From the NCBI GenBank assembly GCA_004297065.1, contig SCUU01000157.1, positions 1 through 38,376 on the forward strand: a stretch of 38,376 bases of DNA. The letters are read 5' to 3'. The notes beneath the pieces are model-generated. The model saw nothing but the letters and a program-made list of their open reading frames with translations. It searched no databases and was not told the origin of the DNA. This stretch comes from Gallionellaceae bacterium (GTDB taxonomy: Bacteria; Pseudomonadota; Gammaproteobacteria; Burkholderiales; Gallionellaceae). Made by a program: the position numbers and the translations under genes. Of this stretch, positions 25,291-33,236 are shown one piece after another (position 1 is the stretch's first letter; each line of letters opens with the position of its first letter).

Positions 25291-26118
25291 TTAATTCTTA
25301 AACCAAGACAACAATTTCGCCGCCCAACCGTGGGGCGCGGAAAATTTTCCGTTCACTTTCACCAGTATCACCGACACGTTGTCGCGACCGCCGTTGTCGT
25401 TTGCCAACTGTATCAACTCGACCGCCGCCAAAGACAGGTTGGCTTTCAGCATTTGCAGAGTAGCGCCGATTTCTTCATCCGCGACCATGTCGTTGAGGCC
25501 ATCGGAGCACAACAAATAAATATCCCCGACCTGCACCCCGTGAACATGCACCTCGGGTTCCACTTCCGCATCGATTCCGACGGCGCGCGTCACCAGGTTT
25601 TTATTCTTGGACGTACGCGCGTCCGCCTTGCTGATCATGCCGCTGTCGATCTGCTCTTGCAGCAAGGAATGATCGCGCGTAATGGCCTCGAACGCATCTC
25701 CGCGCAAACGATACATGCGCGAATCCCCCACATGTGCAACCGCCACATGATCGTCGTAAAACAAGCCGACCACGATAGTGGTACCCATCCCCGAATATTG
25801 CGGCTGGCTTTCTGCCGCATGGAAAATGGATGAATTGGCTTTCCGCACATTATCGCGCAGCAACACGACACCGACATCCTCGCCGCTGAAAGCATCTTTG
25901 TCTTCCGGCTTTTCGCTTTGCAGGCGATGCTTGATCTCGGTGGAAAGAACCGAAACCGCGATGCCGCTGGCAACTTCGCCGGCGTTATACCCCCCCATGC
26001 CGTCTGCCAGCACCACCAAGCCCGATGCGGCGTCACAGGCCACACTGTCTTCGTTGTGCGACCTGACCATCCCCGGATTGCTCTGGCTTACTATTTCAAG
26101 TGCGTCTTGAATATTCAC
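25291..26118 (-). CDS. PP2C-family Ser/Thr protein phosphatase
   Basis: 275 residues covering a single PP2C domain. The metal-binding motifs are RSHNEDSV, VVLADGMGGYNAGEVAS, LCSDGLNDMV and GGRDNVSVILVKV, and the AHVGDSRMYRLR motif is intact. It is the Stp/PppA type that removes phosphate from Ser/Thr kinase substrates. It is cytosolic, with no membrane segment. It starts 22 bp after the kinase gene, so kinase and phosphatase form an antagonistic pair in the same transcript. Confidence 0.93.
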   Translation of the reverse strand: MNIQDALEIVSQSNPGMVRSHNEDSVACDAASGLVVLADGMGGYNAGEVASGIAVSVLSTEIKHRLQSEKPEDKDAFSGEDVGVVLLRDNVRKANSSIFHAAESQPQYSGMGTTIVVGLFYDDHVAVAHVGDSRMYRLRGDAFEAITRDHSLLQEQIDSGMISKADARTSKNKNLVTRAVGIDAEVEPEVHVHGVQVGDIYLLCSDGLNDMVADEEIGATLQMLKANLSLAAVELIQLANDNGGRDNVSVILVKVNGKFSAPHGWAAKLLSWFKN

Positions 26119-26140
26119 GTCTCACCCCTGCAATTCATTA

Positions 26141-28672
26141 TCAATGCAAAGTTGCCGCACACCGGCGGATTGCTTCAGCCATTTCCTGTCCGGTCTGATA
26201 ACGGTCTGTCACTTTCTTCGCCAACGCTTTATTGACAATCTCCGCAACGCATGACGGCACATCGGGCCGGATAGTCAAAATATCCGCATGCGGCTCATTG
26301 GCGATACGGAACATGAGCTGCGCCATCGAATCCCCTTCGAAAGGTAGCTTACCACACACCATCTGATACAAACTTGCCCCCAAAGAGAACAGGTCGGACT
26401 GCCCTTCTATCTTGGTTCCGGCCAACTGCTCGGGCGACATATATGAAGGCGTGCCCAACACCATCCCGGTCTTGGTCTTGGAAGAATCGGTAATACGCGC
26501 AATGCCGAAGTCGGTCACTTTGACGGTATCGCTTTCCGTGTCGTACATAATGTTCGCCGGTTTGATGTCGCGGTGTACCACATGCAGGCTGTGGGCATAA
26601 CCCAGTGCATCCGCCACACGCGCAACGATGCTTAACACCTTGGGCAACGGCAGCAAATTATCGCGTTTGGTATAGGGCACCAAGTCCTTCCCTTTAAGAA
26701 ACTCCATCGCAATATAGGCCAGGTCGTGCTCCTCGCCCGCATCGTACATAGTGACAATATTGGGGTGATTCAGACGGCCTGCCGTTTCAGCTTCGCGGAA
26801 GAAACGCGCCTTGACATCTTCCAATTCGTCCGCGTCGAACTCTTGCGACAGATTCATGGTTTTAATCGCGACCACGCGGCTGATCTTGGGGTCTTTACCC
26901 AAATAGACCACCCCCATCGCGCCTTTACCCAACTCCTTTTCGATCTCGTAGCGACCCAGCATAGGTTTGCTCATCCCGGCGCGGTCCAGCACCATCGTGC
27001 TGGCATTGCTCTTGCCGGACGCCCCTCCGAGGATGACTGTTTCCGACATCGCTTTGGCTTGATTCAGGCGCTGTTCCAGGTCACGGAATTTGGGGTTGTA
27101 GTCGGACATATATTTGAACACCGACTCCGCCTTGTTGAATTGACGTTTGCGCTCGAAATCCAAACCCAAGTTATAGAGCACGTCCATCAAACTATCGTCG
27201 ATCGCAACTTTGCGGAACTTGTCGAACGCCATATCCAACTGCCCCTGCCCCTGAAAAGCCAAACCCAACATACGGTTGCTTTCCGCCGAATCCGCATCGG
27301 ACTTGATTTTGCCTTTCTCGGTCACGAGGAAACGCTTGGTGGTCAACAACAAATGGCCGACCAACAACAGGGTTGCCGGCAGCATGAGTTGCAACCAGAG
27401 CGCCTGCGCCGTCATCAAGACAAAGTGGCTGACCAGCAAGGCAACAAACAGGATGCCGGTAACGACCGCGCCGATACTTGCGCTCAGGCGCGGCAGCAAA
27501 ACAATCAAATACAGCGCAATGACTATGAATATCCCTTTTTCAGCCCAGAAAGCCCAGCTCGGTACCACAAAAAAATCCTGCTTGAGAATGCTTGAAATGG
27601 AATGCGCCAAGGTCAGCACCGGAGGCATGCCGGCGGAAATCGGCGTGACTTGCAGCGCGCCGACTCCGGCGGCGGTCGCACCGATCAGCACAATCTTGTC
27701 GCGATATTTTTCGGGTGGGATCTTCCCGGTAAGCACATCGTAAAACGAGTCCACCTGAAAAGCGGGTTTGCCTTCGTGGTCGTTGTAAAAATAGGTATGC
27801 ATACGCAACATCGGGTCGGTAACGATATTCAAATTCCCGACCTTGACGCTCTGTCCCAAATCCACCTGTATATCTTTGGGATCGAGATTCAGGCTTTTCG
27901 CCGCGAGCATGAGGGAGAGAGAGGGATAGTATTGGTCGAAATAACTCAACACCAGCGGTTCGGTGCGTATCCCGCCATCCACGTCCGGTGTCACATTGAG
28001 GTGCCCGATAGCCAACGCTTGCGCGCCCAGAATGGGGATCGGCACTTGCGCCCCATTCGTCAGGATCGGCAATGCGCCTCCCGCACCATCTTTAACGTTG
28101 ACCAAACTATTTTTCAACACGTAATCCGGCAGCGGACTATCCGGTTTGCCTTGCGGCTCGCCCAACTCGAACAGCATCCCCAGCAATACCGCGTTGGCTT
28201 TTGCCATGCTTTCGGCCAATTTTTTATCGTTATCCAGATGCGACAGTGCTTCTTGCAAAATTGCGTTGACCTGCTCCCACTCGGCGGGATTGCTCTGCTT
28301 CAGCGACGAATTTTCCAGGAATGCGCCGATTTTGTTGACATAATCCAAGCCCGAATCGATCTGCGGCTCGGAAAACAACGCCGTATGGCCGATCACTTTG
28401 GCATGTCCGCTGGCCAATATATCCAGCAGCATGCCCTGCACCTCGCGCGGCCAAGGCCAGCGTCCCAGATTGGCGATACTCTCGTCGTCGATGGCAATAA
28501 TGGCAATCTTGTCGCTGGGCGCGCGCGCAGAAGCCCTTACGCCCAAATCATAAGCCTTGCGTTCCAAGCTCTGGATCAGATCGGAATTGGCACCAAACAG
28601 AAATACCAGCGCCACGAGCAATCCAACGAACCAATCGGCTTTCAAGAACGTTACTTTTTTGATGTTAGCCAT
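26141..28672 (-). CDS. CHASE2-transmembrane-TPR Ser/Thr protein kinase
   Basis: Membrane receptor kinase of 843 residues. Order: membrane anchor (about 13-30), extracytoplasmic CHASE2 sensor (about 35-365; IAIIAIDDESIANLGRWPWPR), three membrane segments (about 375-450), a TPR-like helical region (about 470-545), a Thr-bearing linker (TVILGG, TMVLDR), then a Hanks-type kinase (about 575-840). Kinase motifs are GKGAMGVVYLG, AIKTMNL (Lys), HRDIKPANIM, TDFGIARI and SYMSPEQL, all intact. The ATG at 28672 has AGGGGTGGGG just before it and is preferred to the in-frame ATG at 28693. It is the first gene of the eight-gene operon. The CHASE2 domain is homologous to that of the cyclase encoded downstream. 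Confidence 0.93.
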   Translation of the reverse strand: MANIKKVTFLKADWFVGLLVALVFLFGANSDLIQSLERKAYDLGVRASARAPSDKIAIIAIDDESIANLGRWPWPREVQGMLLDILASGHAKVIGHTALFSEPQIDSGLDYVNKIGAFLENSSLKQSNPAEWEQVNAILQEALSHLDNDKKLAESMAKANAVLLGMLFELGEPQGKPDSPLPDYVLKNSLVNVKDGAGGALPILTNGAQVPIPILGAQALAIGHLNVTPDVDGGIRTEPLVLSYFDQYYPSLSLMLAAKSLNLDPKDIQVDLGQSVKVGNLNIVTDPMLRMHTYFYNDHEGKPAFQVDSFYDVLTGKIPPEKYRDKIVLIGATAAGVGALQVTPISAGMPPVLTLAHSISSILKQDFFVVPSWAFWAEKGIFIVIALYLIVLLPRLSASIGAVVTGILFVALLVSHFVLMTAQALWLQLMLPATLLLVGHLLLTTKRFLVTEKGKIKSDADSAESNRMLGLAFQGQGQLDMAFDKFRKVAIDDSLMDVLYNLGLDFERKRQFNKAESVFKYMSDYNPKFRDLEQRLNQAKAMSETVILGGASGKSNASTMVLDRAGMSKPMLGRYEIEKELGKGAMGVVYLGKDPKISRVVAIKTMNLSQEFDADELEDVKARFFREAETAGRLNHPNIVTMYDAGEEHDLAYIAMEFLKGKDLVPYTKRDNLLPLPKVLSIVARVADALGYAHSLHVVHRDIKPANIMYDTESDTVKVTDFGIARITDSSKTKTGMVLGTPSYMSPEQLAGTKIEGQSDLFSLGASLYQMVCGKLPFEGDSMAQLMFRIANEPHADILTIRPDVPSCVAEIVNKALAKKVTDRYQTGQEMAEAIRRCAATLH

Positions 28673-28699
28673 GCCCCACCCCTTGCCATTCACTTTAAG

Positions 28700-28726
28700 T
28701 TGTCGGCGAATACTAAAACATTTTTC
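28700..28726 (-). promoter_or_regulatory. Possible sigma28-like promoter of the signalling operon
   Basis: On the minus strand GAAAAATG (28726-28719), 11 bases, GCCGACAA (28707-28700). The -10 part matches the sigma28 consensus GCCGATAA at 7 of 8 bases. The -35 part matches TAAAGTTT at only about 4 of 8. The predicted start near 28693 leaves a 20-base leader that includes the strong ribosome binding site of the kinase gene. A sigma70 reading (TTTAGG, 17, TATTCG) is weaker. Confidence 0.35.
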
Positions 28727-28772
28727 AACCCTAAACCATACCTATTTGATTTATTGGAATATCTAGATGTCT

Positions 28773-29198
28773 TTATTTCACCAAAAGAACGGGAATTTGC
28801 GCCAAGTGCACAACCTTGCCGGCAACCGATCCCAACAAGAAAGTAGATAGCGTCGCCTGTCCATGCGCGCTCATCACGATCTGGTCGATTTGATGCTCTC
28901 GTGCATACTGCACCACAGCTTCGGCGGGAGAGCCTACGCTGATGTGATAAGTGTAGGCCAGCCCTGCGGCATCCAGCTTTGCGCGCGCTTGCGCCAGCGC
29001 CGCGGCACCCTGTTCGCGATAATAATCGTTGATCGTTTCCTGATTAATAAACAGCTTTACATTACCGGCATCCAGTTTCCACTGCACGTTTAACAAACAC
29101 AGTTGCGGTGCCACCTTCAGGTTAACCGCATCGGCGATCACGTAATCCACCGCGCGCACGGCATTGGCGGAACCATCCACAGGAATCAATATTTTCAT
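28773..29198 (-). CDS. Universal stress protein (UspA family)
   Basis: Single-domain cytosolic UspA-fold protein of 141 residues beginning MKILIPVDGSANAVRAVDYV. The C-terminal block SAHGQATLSTFLLGSVAGKVVH matches the position of the ATP-binding motif G-x2-G-x9-G-S/T but lacks the first glycine (it reads SAHG), so nucleotide binding is uncertain. It ends about 100 bp before the kinase start on the same strand. With no clear terminator between, read-through into the signalling operon is possible. Confidence 0.9.
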   Translation of the reverse strand: MKILIPVDGSANAVRAVDYVIADAVNLKVAPQLCLLNVQWKLDAGNVKLFINQETINDYYREQGAAALAQARAKLDAAGLAYTYHISVGSPAEAVVQYAREHQIDQIVMSAHGQATLSTFLLGSVAGKVVHLAQIPVLLVK

Positions 29199-29221
29199 TT
29201 CATACCCTTTATTTTTTATCT

Positions 29222-29282
29222 CGCAAAGCGATTCGTTTGCCTCCTCGCCCGCTTGCGGGAGAGGATTGAGGTGAGGGAATGG
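29222..29282. repeat. Intergenic hairpin repeat (CTCGCCCGC/GCGGGAGAG type)
   Basis: Between the TerC-family gene and the usp gene lies CTCGCCCGCTTGCGGGAGAG followed by GATTGAGGTGAGGG. It forms a short stem with a TTGC-type loop. Similar C/G-rich sequence flanks 6008-6026. This is a common kind of dispersed intergenic repeat; no gene is present here. Confidence 0.45.
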
Positions 29283-29309
29283 GCTTCAAACATTAATCAT
29301 GCCCATTGA

Positions 29310-30053
29310 TTATGATTTGTCGCCACGGCTGGCAGGAACTTGACCATCCACCAGATCGACCACCGGTGCGGATGCCGCCATGCGCAGCGTCAGCCACTTG
29401 CCCACCGCCACCACCAAAATTGCGCATACCGCCGGAACCAACCAGTGCAGCGCGTGCATTGCTTCCAGCAAAGGCTCGAACAAGGCTTCGCTGACCAGCA
29501 TCTCGCCTGCCACATAGCCCAGCAACGCGCCACCGACATTTATAATGAACGGGAAACGGTCAATCAATTTCAACACCAACTGGCTGCTCCATGCGATCAG
29601 CGGGATGCTCACCAGCAGACCGAATATCAGTAACACGGCATTGCCGTGCGCAGCTCCCGCCACACCGAGCACATTATCCAGACTCATCACGAAGTCGGCG
29701 ATGATGATGGTCTTCACCGCCCCCCACAGATGCGTGTCTGCCTTGATATTCCCCTCGCCATGCCCCTCTTCTTCCGGCAGGATCAGCTTGATGCCGATCC
29801 ACAGCAGCAGCAATGCGCCGACCAGTTTCAAATACGGCAACGACAACAGGCTCACCGCAAAGAAGGTCAACACCACGCGCAAACCGATGGCTCCGGCCAC
29901 TCCGTACAGGATGCCTTTCTTGCGCTGCGCCTCCGGCAGATTGCGACAGGCCAGCGCGATCACCACCGCGTTGTCGCCCGACAGCAGCAGGTCAATCACG
30001 ATAATCTTGAACACATCCACCCAAAACTGGGCACTAGACAACATTTCCAACAT
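29310..30053 (-). CDS. TerC-family integral membrane protein (YjbE type)
   Basis: 247 residues with about seven membrane segments. The TerC signatures are present: LLLSGDNAVVIALAC near the N-terminus and ADFVMSLDNVLGVAGAAHGN in the middle, both with acidic residues inside membrane helices that are thought to handle metal ions. Members are implicated in manganese/metal export or metalation of exported proteins. No Mn-sensing yybP-ykoY riboswitch is seen upstream. It follows sucD by 108 bp on the same strand; that gap holds only weak hairpins. Confidence 0.9.
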   Translation of the reverse strand: MLEMLSSAQFWVDVFKIIVIDLLLSGDNAVVIALACRNLPEAQRKKGILYGVAGAIGLRVVLTFFAVSLLSLPYLKLVGALLLLWIGIKLILPEEEGHGEGNIKADTHLWGAVKTIIIADFVMSLDNVLGVAGAAHGNAVLLIFGLLVSIPLIAWSSQLVLKLIDRFPFIINVGGALLGYVAGEMLVSEALFEPLLEAMHALHWLVPAVCAILVVAVGKWLTLRMAASAPVVDLVDGQVPASRGDKS

Positions 30054-30161
30054 TTATGAACCTTTCTAGAGACGGGGAAGGGAACGCACCTGCGGTGCTC
30101 AAGGGAGAAGGGTAAAAACCGTTGATCCACCGCACAGCCACTCTTCCCCCTTCCCTATGTT

Positions 30162-31103
30162 TTAGCCCTTCAAAATTTTCTGCATCGTACGCCCCATTTC
30201 CGCCGGGTTGCGCGTGATGTGGATGCCGCACGCTTCCATCACGGCCAGCTTTTCGTTGGCGCCGCCCTGACCGCCGGAGATGATCGCTCCGGCATGCCCC
30301 ATGCGCTTGCCTGCGGGGGCGGTGACGCCCGCGATGAAGCCGACCACCGGCTTCTGCATGTTGGCCTTGATCCAGCGCGCGCATTCTTCCTCATCGCTGC
30401 CGCCGATCTCGCCCACCATCACCACCGCATCGGTCTCGGGATCGTCGTTGAACAGGCGCATCACATCGATGTGCTTCATGCCGTTGATCGGGTCGCCGCC
30501 GATGCCCACGCAGGACGACTGGCCGTATCCCAGCGCGGAAAGTTGCCCGACCGCCTCATAGGTCAGCGTGCCGGAACGCGACACCACGCCGATGCGGCCC
30601 TTCTTGTGTATGTGGCCGGGCATGATGCCGATCTTGATTTCGTCCGGCGTAATCAGGCCGGGACAGTTCGGCCCGATGAGCAACGTGCGCTTGCCCTGAA
30701 CACGATCTTGCGCGAGAGCGTTTTTGCTCTCGCTGACAGCAGGCATCCCTTGGAGGGACATCTTGTAGCGCGTCTTCAACATGTCATGCACGGGGATACC
30801 TTCGGTGATGCAGATCACCAGATCGAGATCGGCTTCCACCGCCTCGTCGATGGCCGCCGCCGCGCCCGACGGCGGCACGTAGATCACCGACACCGTCGCG
30901 CCCGTCGCCTGCTTCGCATCGCGCACCGAAGCGTAAACCGGAATGCCGTCGAACTCTTCACCCGCTTTTTTCGGGTTCACTCCCGCCACGAAACAATTGA
31001 CACCGTTCGCATACGCCTTGCATTGCTGGGTATGGAACTGGCCAACCTTGCCGGTCATGCCTTGCGTGATGACTTTCGTATCTTTGTTGATGAGTATGGA
31101 CAT
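30162..31103 (-). CDS. sucD: Succinate--CoA ligase (ADP-forming) subunit alpha, with an in-frame insertion
   Basis: CoA-binding and phospho-histidine subunit of succinyl-CoA synthetase in the TCA cycle. Features are the N-terminal Rossmann CoA domain ([17 protein letters not shown]), [22 protein letters not shown], and the active-site His in [12 protein letters not shown]. It has 313 residues, about 20-24 more than typical SucD. The excess sits between DMLKTRYKM and [13 protein letters not shown] and matches a 63-bp hairpin-bearing insert (30696-30758). The reading frame is kept and all catalytic motifs are intact, so the protein is probably functional. It starts 2 bp after the sucC stop. Confidence 0.95.
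   Translation of the reverse strand: MSILINKDTKVITQGMTGKVGQFHTQQCKAYANGVNCFVAGVNPKKAGEEFDGIPVYASVRDAKQATGATVSVIYVPPSGAAAAIDEAVEADLDLVICITEGIPVHDMLKTRYKMSLQGMPAVSESKNALAQDRVQGKRTLLIGPNCPGLITPDEIKIGIMPGHIHKKGRIGVVSRSGTLTYEAVGQLSALGYGQSSCVGIGGDPINGMKHIDVMRLFNDDPETDAVVMVGEIGGSDEEECARWIKANMQKPVVGFIAGVTAPAGKRMGHAGAIISGGQGGANEKLAVMEACGIHITRNPAEMGRTMQKILKG
30696..30758 (-). repeat. 63-bp in-frame palindromic insertion inside sucD
   Basis: The 21 codons beginning [11 protein letters not shown] are absent from the normal SucD pattern. The DNA contains GCGAGAGC (30712-30719), 6-base loop, GCTCTCGC (30726-30733), a perfect 8-bp stem. It also has TCCCT/AGGGA (30746-30758), a second small stem. The length is a multiple of three and no stop arises. 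It resembles a REP/MITE-like element that has become part of a protein. Confidence 0.6.
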
Positions 31104-31105
31104 GA

Positions 31106-32269
31106 TTAACCTTTCGCCGCCGCAACGACCTTCTGTGCCGCGTCCGCCATATCGTTACCGGAGATGATGGGCAGCCCAGATTCGGCCAGAATCTTTTTGC
31201 CCAACTCGACATTGGTGCCTTCCAGACGCACCACCAGCGGCACGGCCAGATGCACTTCGCGCGCTGCCGCGACCACGCCCTCGGCGATCACGTCGCACTT
31301 CATGATGCCGCCGAAAATATTGACCAGAATCGCCTTGAGATGCGGGTTCTTCAGCATCAGCTTGAATGCCTCGGTGACCTTCTCTTTGTTAGCCCCCCCG
31401 CCCACATCGAGGAAGTTGGCCGGGCTGCCGCCATATAACTTGATGATGTCCATCGTCGCCATCGCCAAGCCCGCACCGTTCACCAGACAGCCGATATCGC
31501 CGTCAAGCTGGATATAGCTCAACTCGAATTTCGACGCCTCGATTTCTGCCGGGTCTTCTTCGTCCAGGTCGCGGTACGCCACGATCTCGGGGTGGCGGTA
31601 CAGCGCGTTGGAATCGAAGTTGAATTTTGCATCCAGTGCCAGCACTCGGTTATCCGCCGTCAGCACCAGCGGGTTGATTTCCGCCAGCATCGCATCCTTC
31701 TCGATGAAGGCGCGATACAAGCCTTGCAACACCTTGACCGCCTCGCCGCTCGCCGCATCGGGGATGCCGATGGCGCGCGCGGTTTGCGCGGCTTCGCTGT
31801 CGGTCAGCCCGGTCGCCGGGTCGATGCGCACGGTGATGATTTTTTCCGGGGCGTGTTTGGCGACCTCTTCGATCTCCATGCCGCCTTCGCTGGAAGCCAG
31901 CAAAGCCACGCGCTGCGAGCTGCGATCCACCACCATGCCGACGTAAAACTCTTTAACGATCTGCGCGCCCTCTTCGATCAGCAGGCGGCGCACCACCTGC
32001 CCTTCGGAGCCGGTCTGGTGCGTGACCAGGTGCATGCCGAGTATCTGCTGCGCGAAGCTCTTCACTTCATCAAAATATTTCGCCACCTTCACACCGCCAC
32101 CCTTGCCGCGACCGCCCGCGTGAATTTGCGCCTTCACCACCCAGAGCTTGCCGCCCAGTTGCCGTGCGGCGGCAACCGCCTCATCGACGCTGAAGCATGC
32201 CACGCCGCGCGGAGCCGGCACGCCGAATTCGCGCAGAATTTCCTTGCCCTGATATTCGTGAATTTTCAT
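31106..32269 (-). CDS. sucC: Succinate--CoA ligase (ADP-forming) subunit beta
   Basis: ATP-grasp subunit of succinyl-CoA synthetase, which converts succinyl-CoA to succinate with ATP formation. 387 residues, the usual length. The start [20 protein letters not shown], the glycine-rich [12 protein letters not shown] loop, metal-site region AEINPLV, and [13 protein letters not shown] with the preceding VNIFGG are all typical. The start codon is preceded by ...GGCGACTAAAAAC, the end of a heptamer repeat array, with no Shine-Dalgarno. It is the first gene of sucCD; the TerC gene follows further on. Confidence 0.96.
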   Translation of the reverse strand: MKIHEYQGKEILREFGVPAPRGVACFSVDEAVAAARQLGGKLWVVKAQIHAGGRGKGGGVKVAKYFDEVKSFAQQILGMHLVTHQTGSEGQVVRRLLIEEGAQIVKEFYVGMVVDRSSQRVALLASSEGGMEIEEVAKHAPEKIITVRIDPATGLTDSEAAQTARAIGIPDAASGEAVKVLQGLYRAFIEKDAMLAEINPLVLTADNRVLALDAKFNFDSNALYRHPEIVAYRDLDEEDPAEIEASKFELSYIQLDGDIGCLVNGAGLAMATMDIIKLYGGSPANFLDVGGGANKEKVTEAFKLMLKNPHLKAILVNIFGGIMKCDVIAEGVVAAAREVHLAVPLVVRLEGTNVELGKKILAESGLPIISGNDMADAAQKVVAAAKG

Positions 32270-32270
32270 G

Positions 32271-32306
32271 TTTTTAGTCGCCAGTCGTTGAGTCTCTAGT
32301 CGTTAG
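32271..32306 (-). repeat. Heptamer repeat array directly before sucC
   Basis: On the minus strand the units are CTAACGA, CTAGAGA, CTCAACGA (one extra base), CTGGCGA and CTAAAAA, then one C and the sucC ATG. This is the same consensus (CTARCGA) and the same position relative to ATG as the dnaJ array at 206-240. A plus-oriented unit CTAACTA lies at 32346-32352 over the rfbD stop. Confidence 0.7.
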
Positions 32307-32345
32307 TTGGTACTGTCGCTTTGCGGTTTTGTTTATAACTGCCGG

Positions 32346-33236
32346 CTAACTACTGCCCCTCTCCTGCATACACAATTGCAGATTTTCTTGCCAACCACCC
32401 GCCTGTAACCCGAAGGTGTGTAGCAGCTTGTCATTCGACAGCACCGAATTCAGCGGGCGCGCAGCGGGCGTCGGGTACTCACGCGAAGGAATAGCTACCA
32501 GTCGGGGCGTTGGTTGAACTGCTGCCAAACGCAAAATTTCGGCAGCGAAACCATGCCAAGAGACGCTGCCTGAAGAAGTCAGATGATACGTACCCGACAC
32601 GCGCGCCATATCTTCTTCACTCGCACCCGGCATATAAAGCTGCGCCAATATCTGCGCGGTGATCTCCGCCAGCGAACGGCACCAGGTCGGCGCACCGATC
32701 TGATCGTCCACGATGCGTAACTCGCTACGCTCTTTTGCCAGACGCAACATGGTCAGCAGGAAATTCTTGCCGCGCGCACCGTACACCCAGCTCGTGCGCA
32801 AAATGAGGTGATTGCAGCCGGCAGCACGGATAGCTTGCTCTCCCGCCAACTTGCTCTTGCCGTACACCCCCAAAGGGTTGGGCGCATCGTCTTCCCGATA
32901 CGCGCCCTGCTTGCTGCCGTCGAAGACATAGTCGGTGGAATAATGCACCAGCAACGCATCCAGCTTCTTCGCCTCTTCCGCGAACACCCCCGGCGCGACA
33001 CCGTTGATCGCCATCGCGAGTTCCGGCTCCGATTCGGCCTTGTCCACCGCCGTATGCGCGGCGGGATTGACGATGATGTGCGGCCGTATCTCGCGCACCT
33101 TGCGCCGGATGGCATCCACATCGGCCAGGTCGAGCCCACTAGAATCTAGCGCGATCACCCGCCCCAACGGCGCCAGGGTGCGCTGCAACTCCCAGCCCAC
33201 CTGCCCGTTCTTGCCCGTGAGCAATATCTTTCTCAT
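32346..33236 (-). CDS. rfbD: dTDP-4-dehydrorhamnose reductase
   Basis: Last enzyme of dTDP-L-rhamnose synthesis, an NAD(P)H-dependent short-chain reductase. The N-terminal nucleotide-binding loop is LLTGKNGQVGWELQR; STDYVFDG and the catalytic VYGKSKLAGE (YxxxK) are present; the C-terminal substrate-binding part is complete. 296 residues is normal. Its ATG overlaps the rfbC stop (ATGA), so it is translationally coupled. The stop codon lies inside a heptamer-like CTAACTA, facing the sucC array. Confidence 0.94.
   Translation of the reverse strand: MRKILLTGKNGQVGWELQRTLAPLGRVIALDSSGLDLADVDAIRRKVREIRPHIIVNPAAHTAVDKAESEPELAMAINGVAPGVFAEEAKKLDALLVHYSTDYVFDGSKQGAYREDDAPNPLGVYGKSKLAGEQAIRAAGCNHLILRTSWVYGARGKNFLLTMLRLAKERSELRIVDDQIGAPTWCRSLAEITAQILAQLYMPGASEEDMARVSGTYHLTSSGSVSWHGFAAEILRLAAVQPTPRLVAIPSREYPTPAARPLNSVLSNDKLLHTFGLQAGGWQENLQLCMQERGSS

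Noticed and set aside
23351-25294. 647-residue ORF on the plus strand
   Set aside because: It runs antisense to the cyclase and FHA genes, whose domains are certain. Its protein shows no domain and is rich in His, Arg and Gln, as expected of a shadow frame.
24464-28672. Kinase, PP2C and FHA genes as part of a type VI secretion system
   Set aside because: These three families regulate some type VI systems, but no Tss/Hcp/VgrG gene is present and the neighbours are cAMP and c-di-GMP proteins.
30054-30161. Mn riboswitch (yybP-ykoY) before the TerC gene
   Set aside because: The gap has only short C/G-rich hairpins and lacks the conserved riboswitch core.
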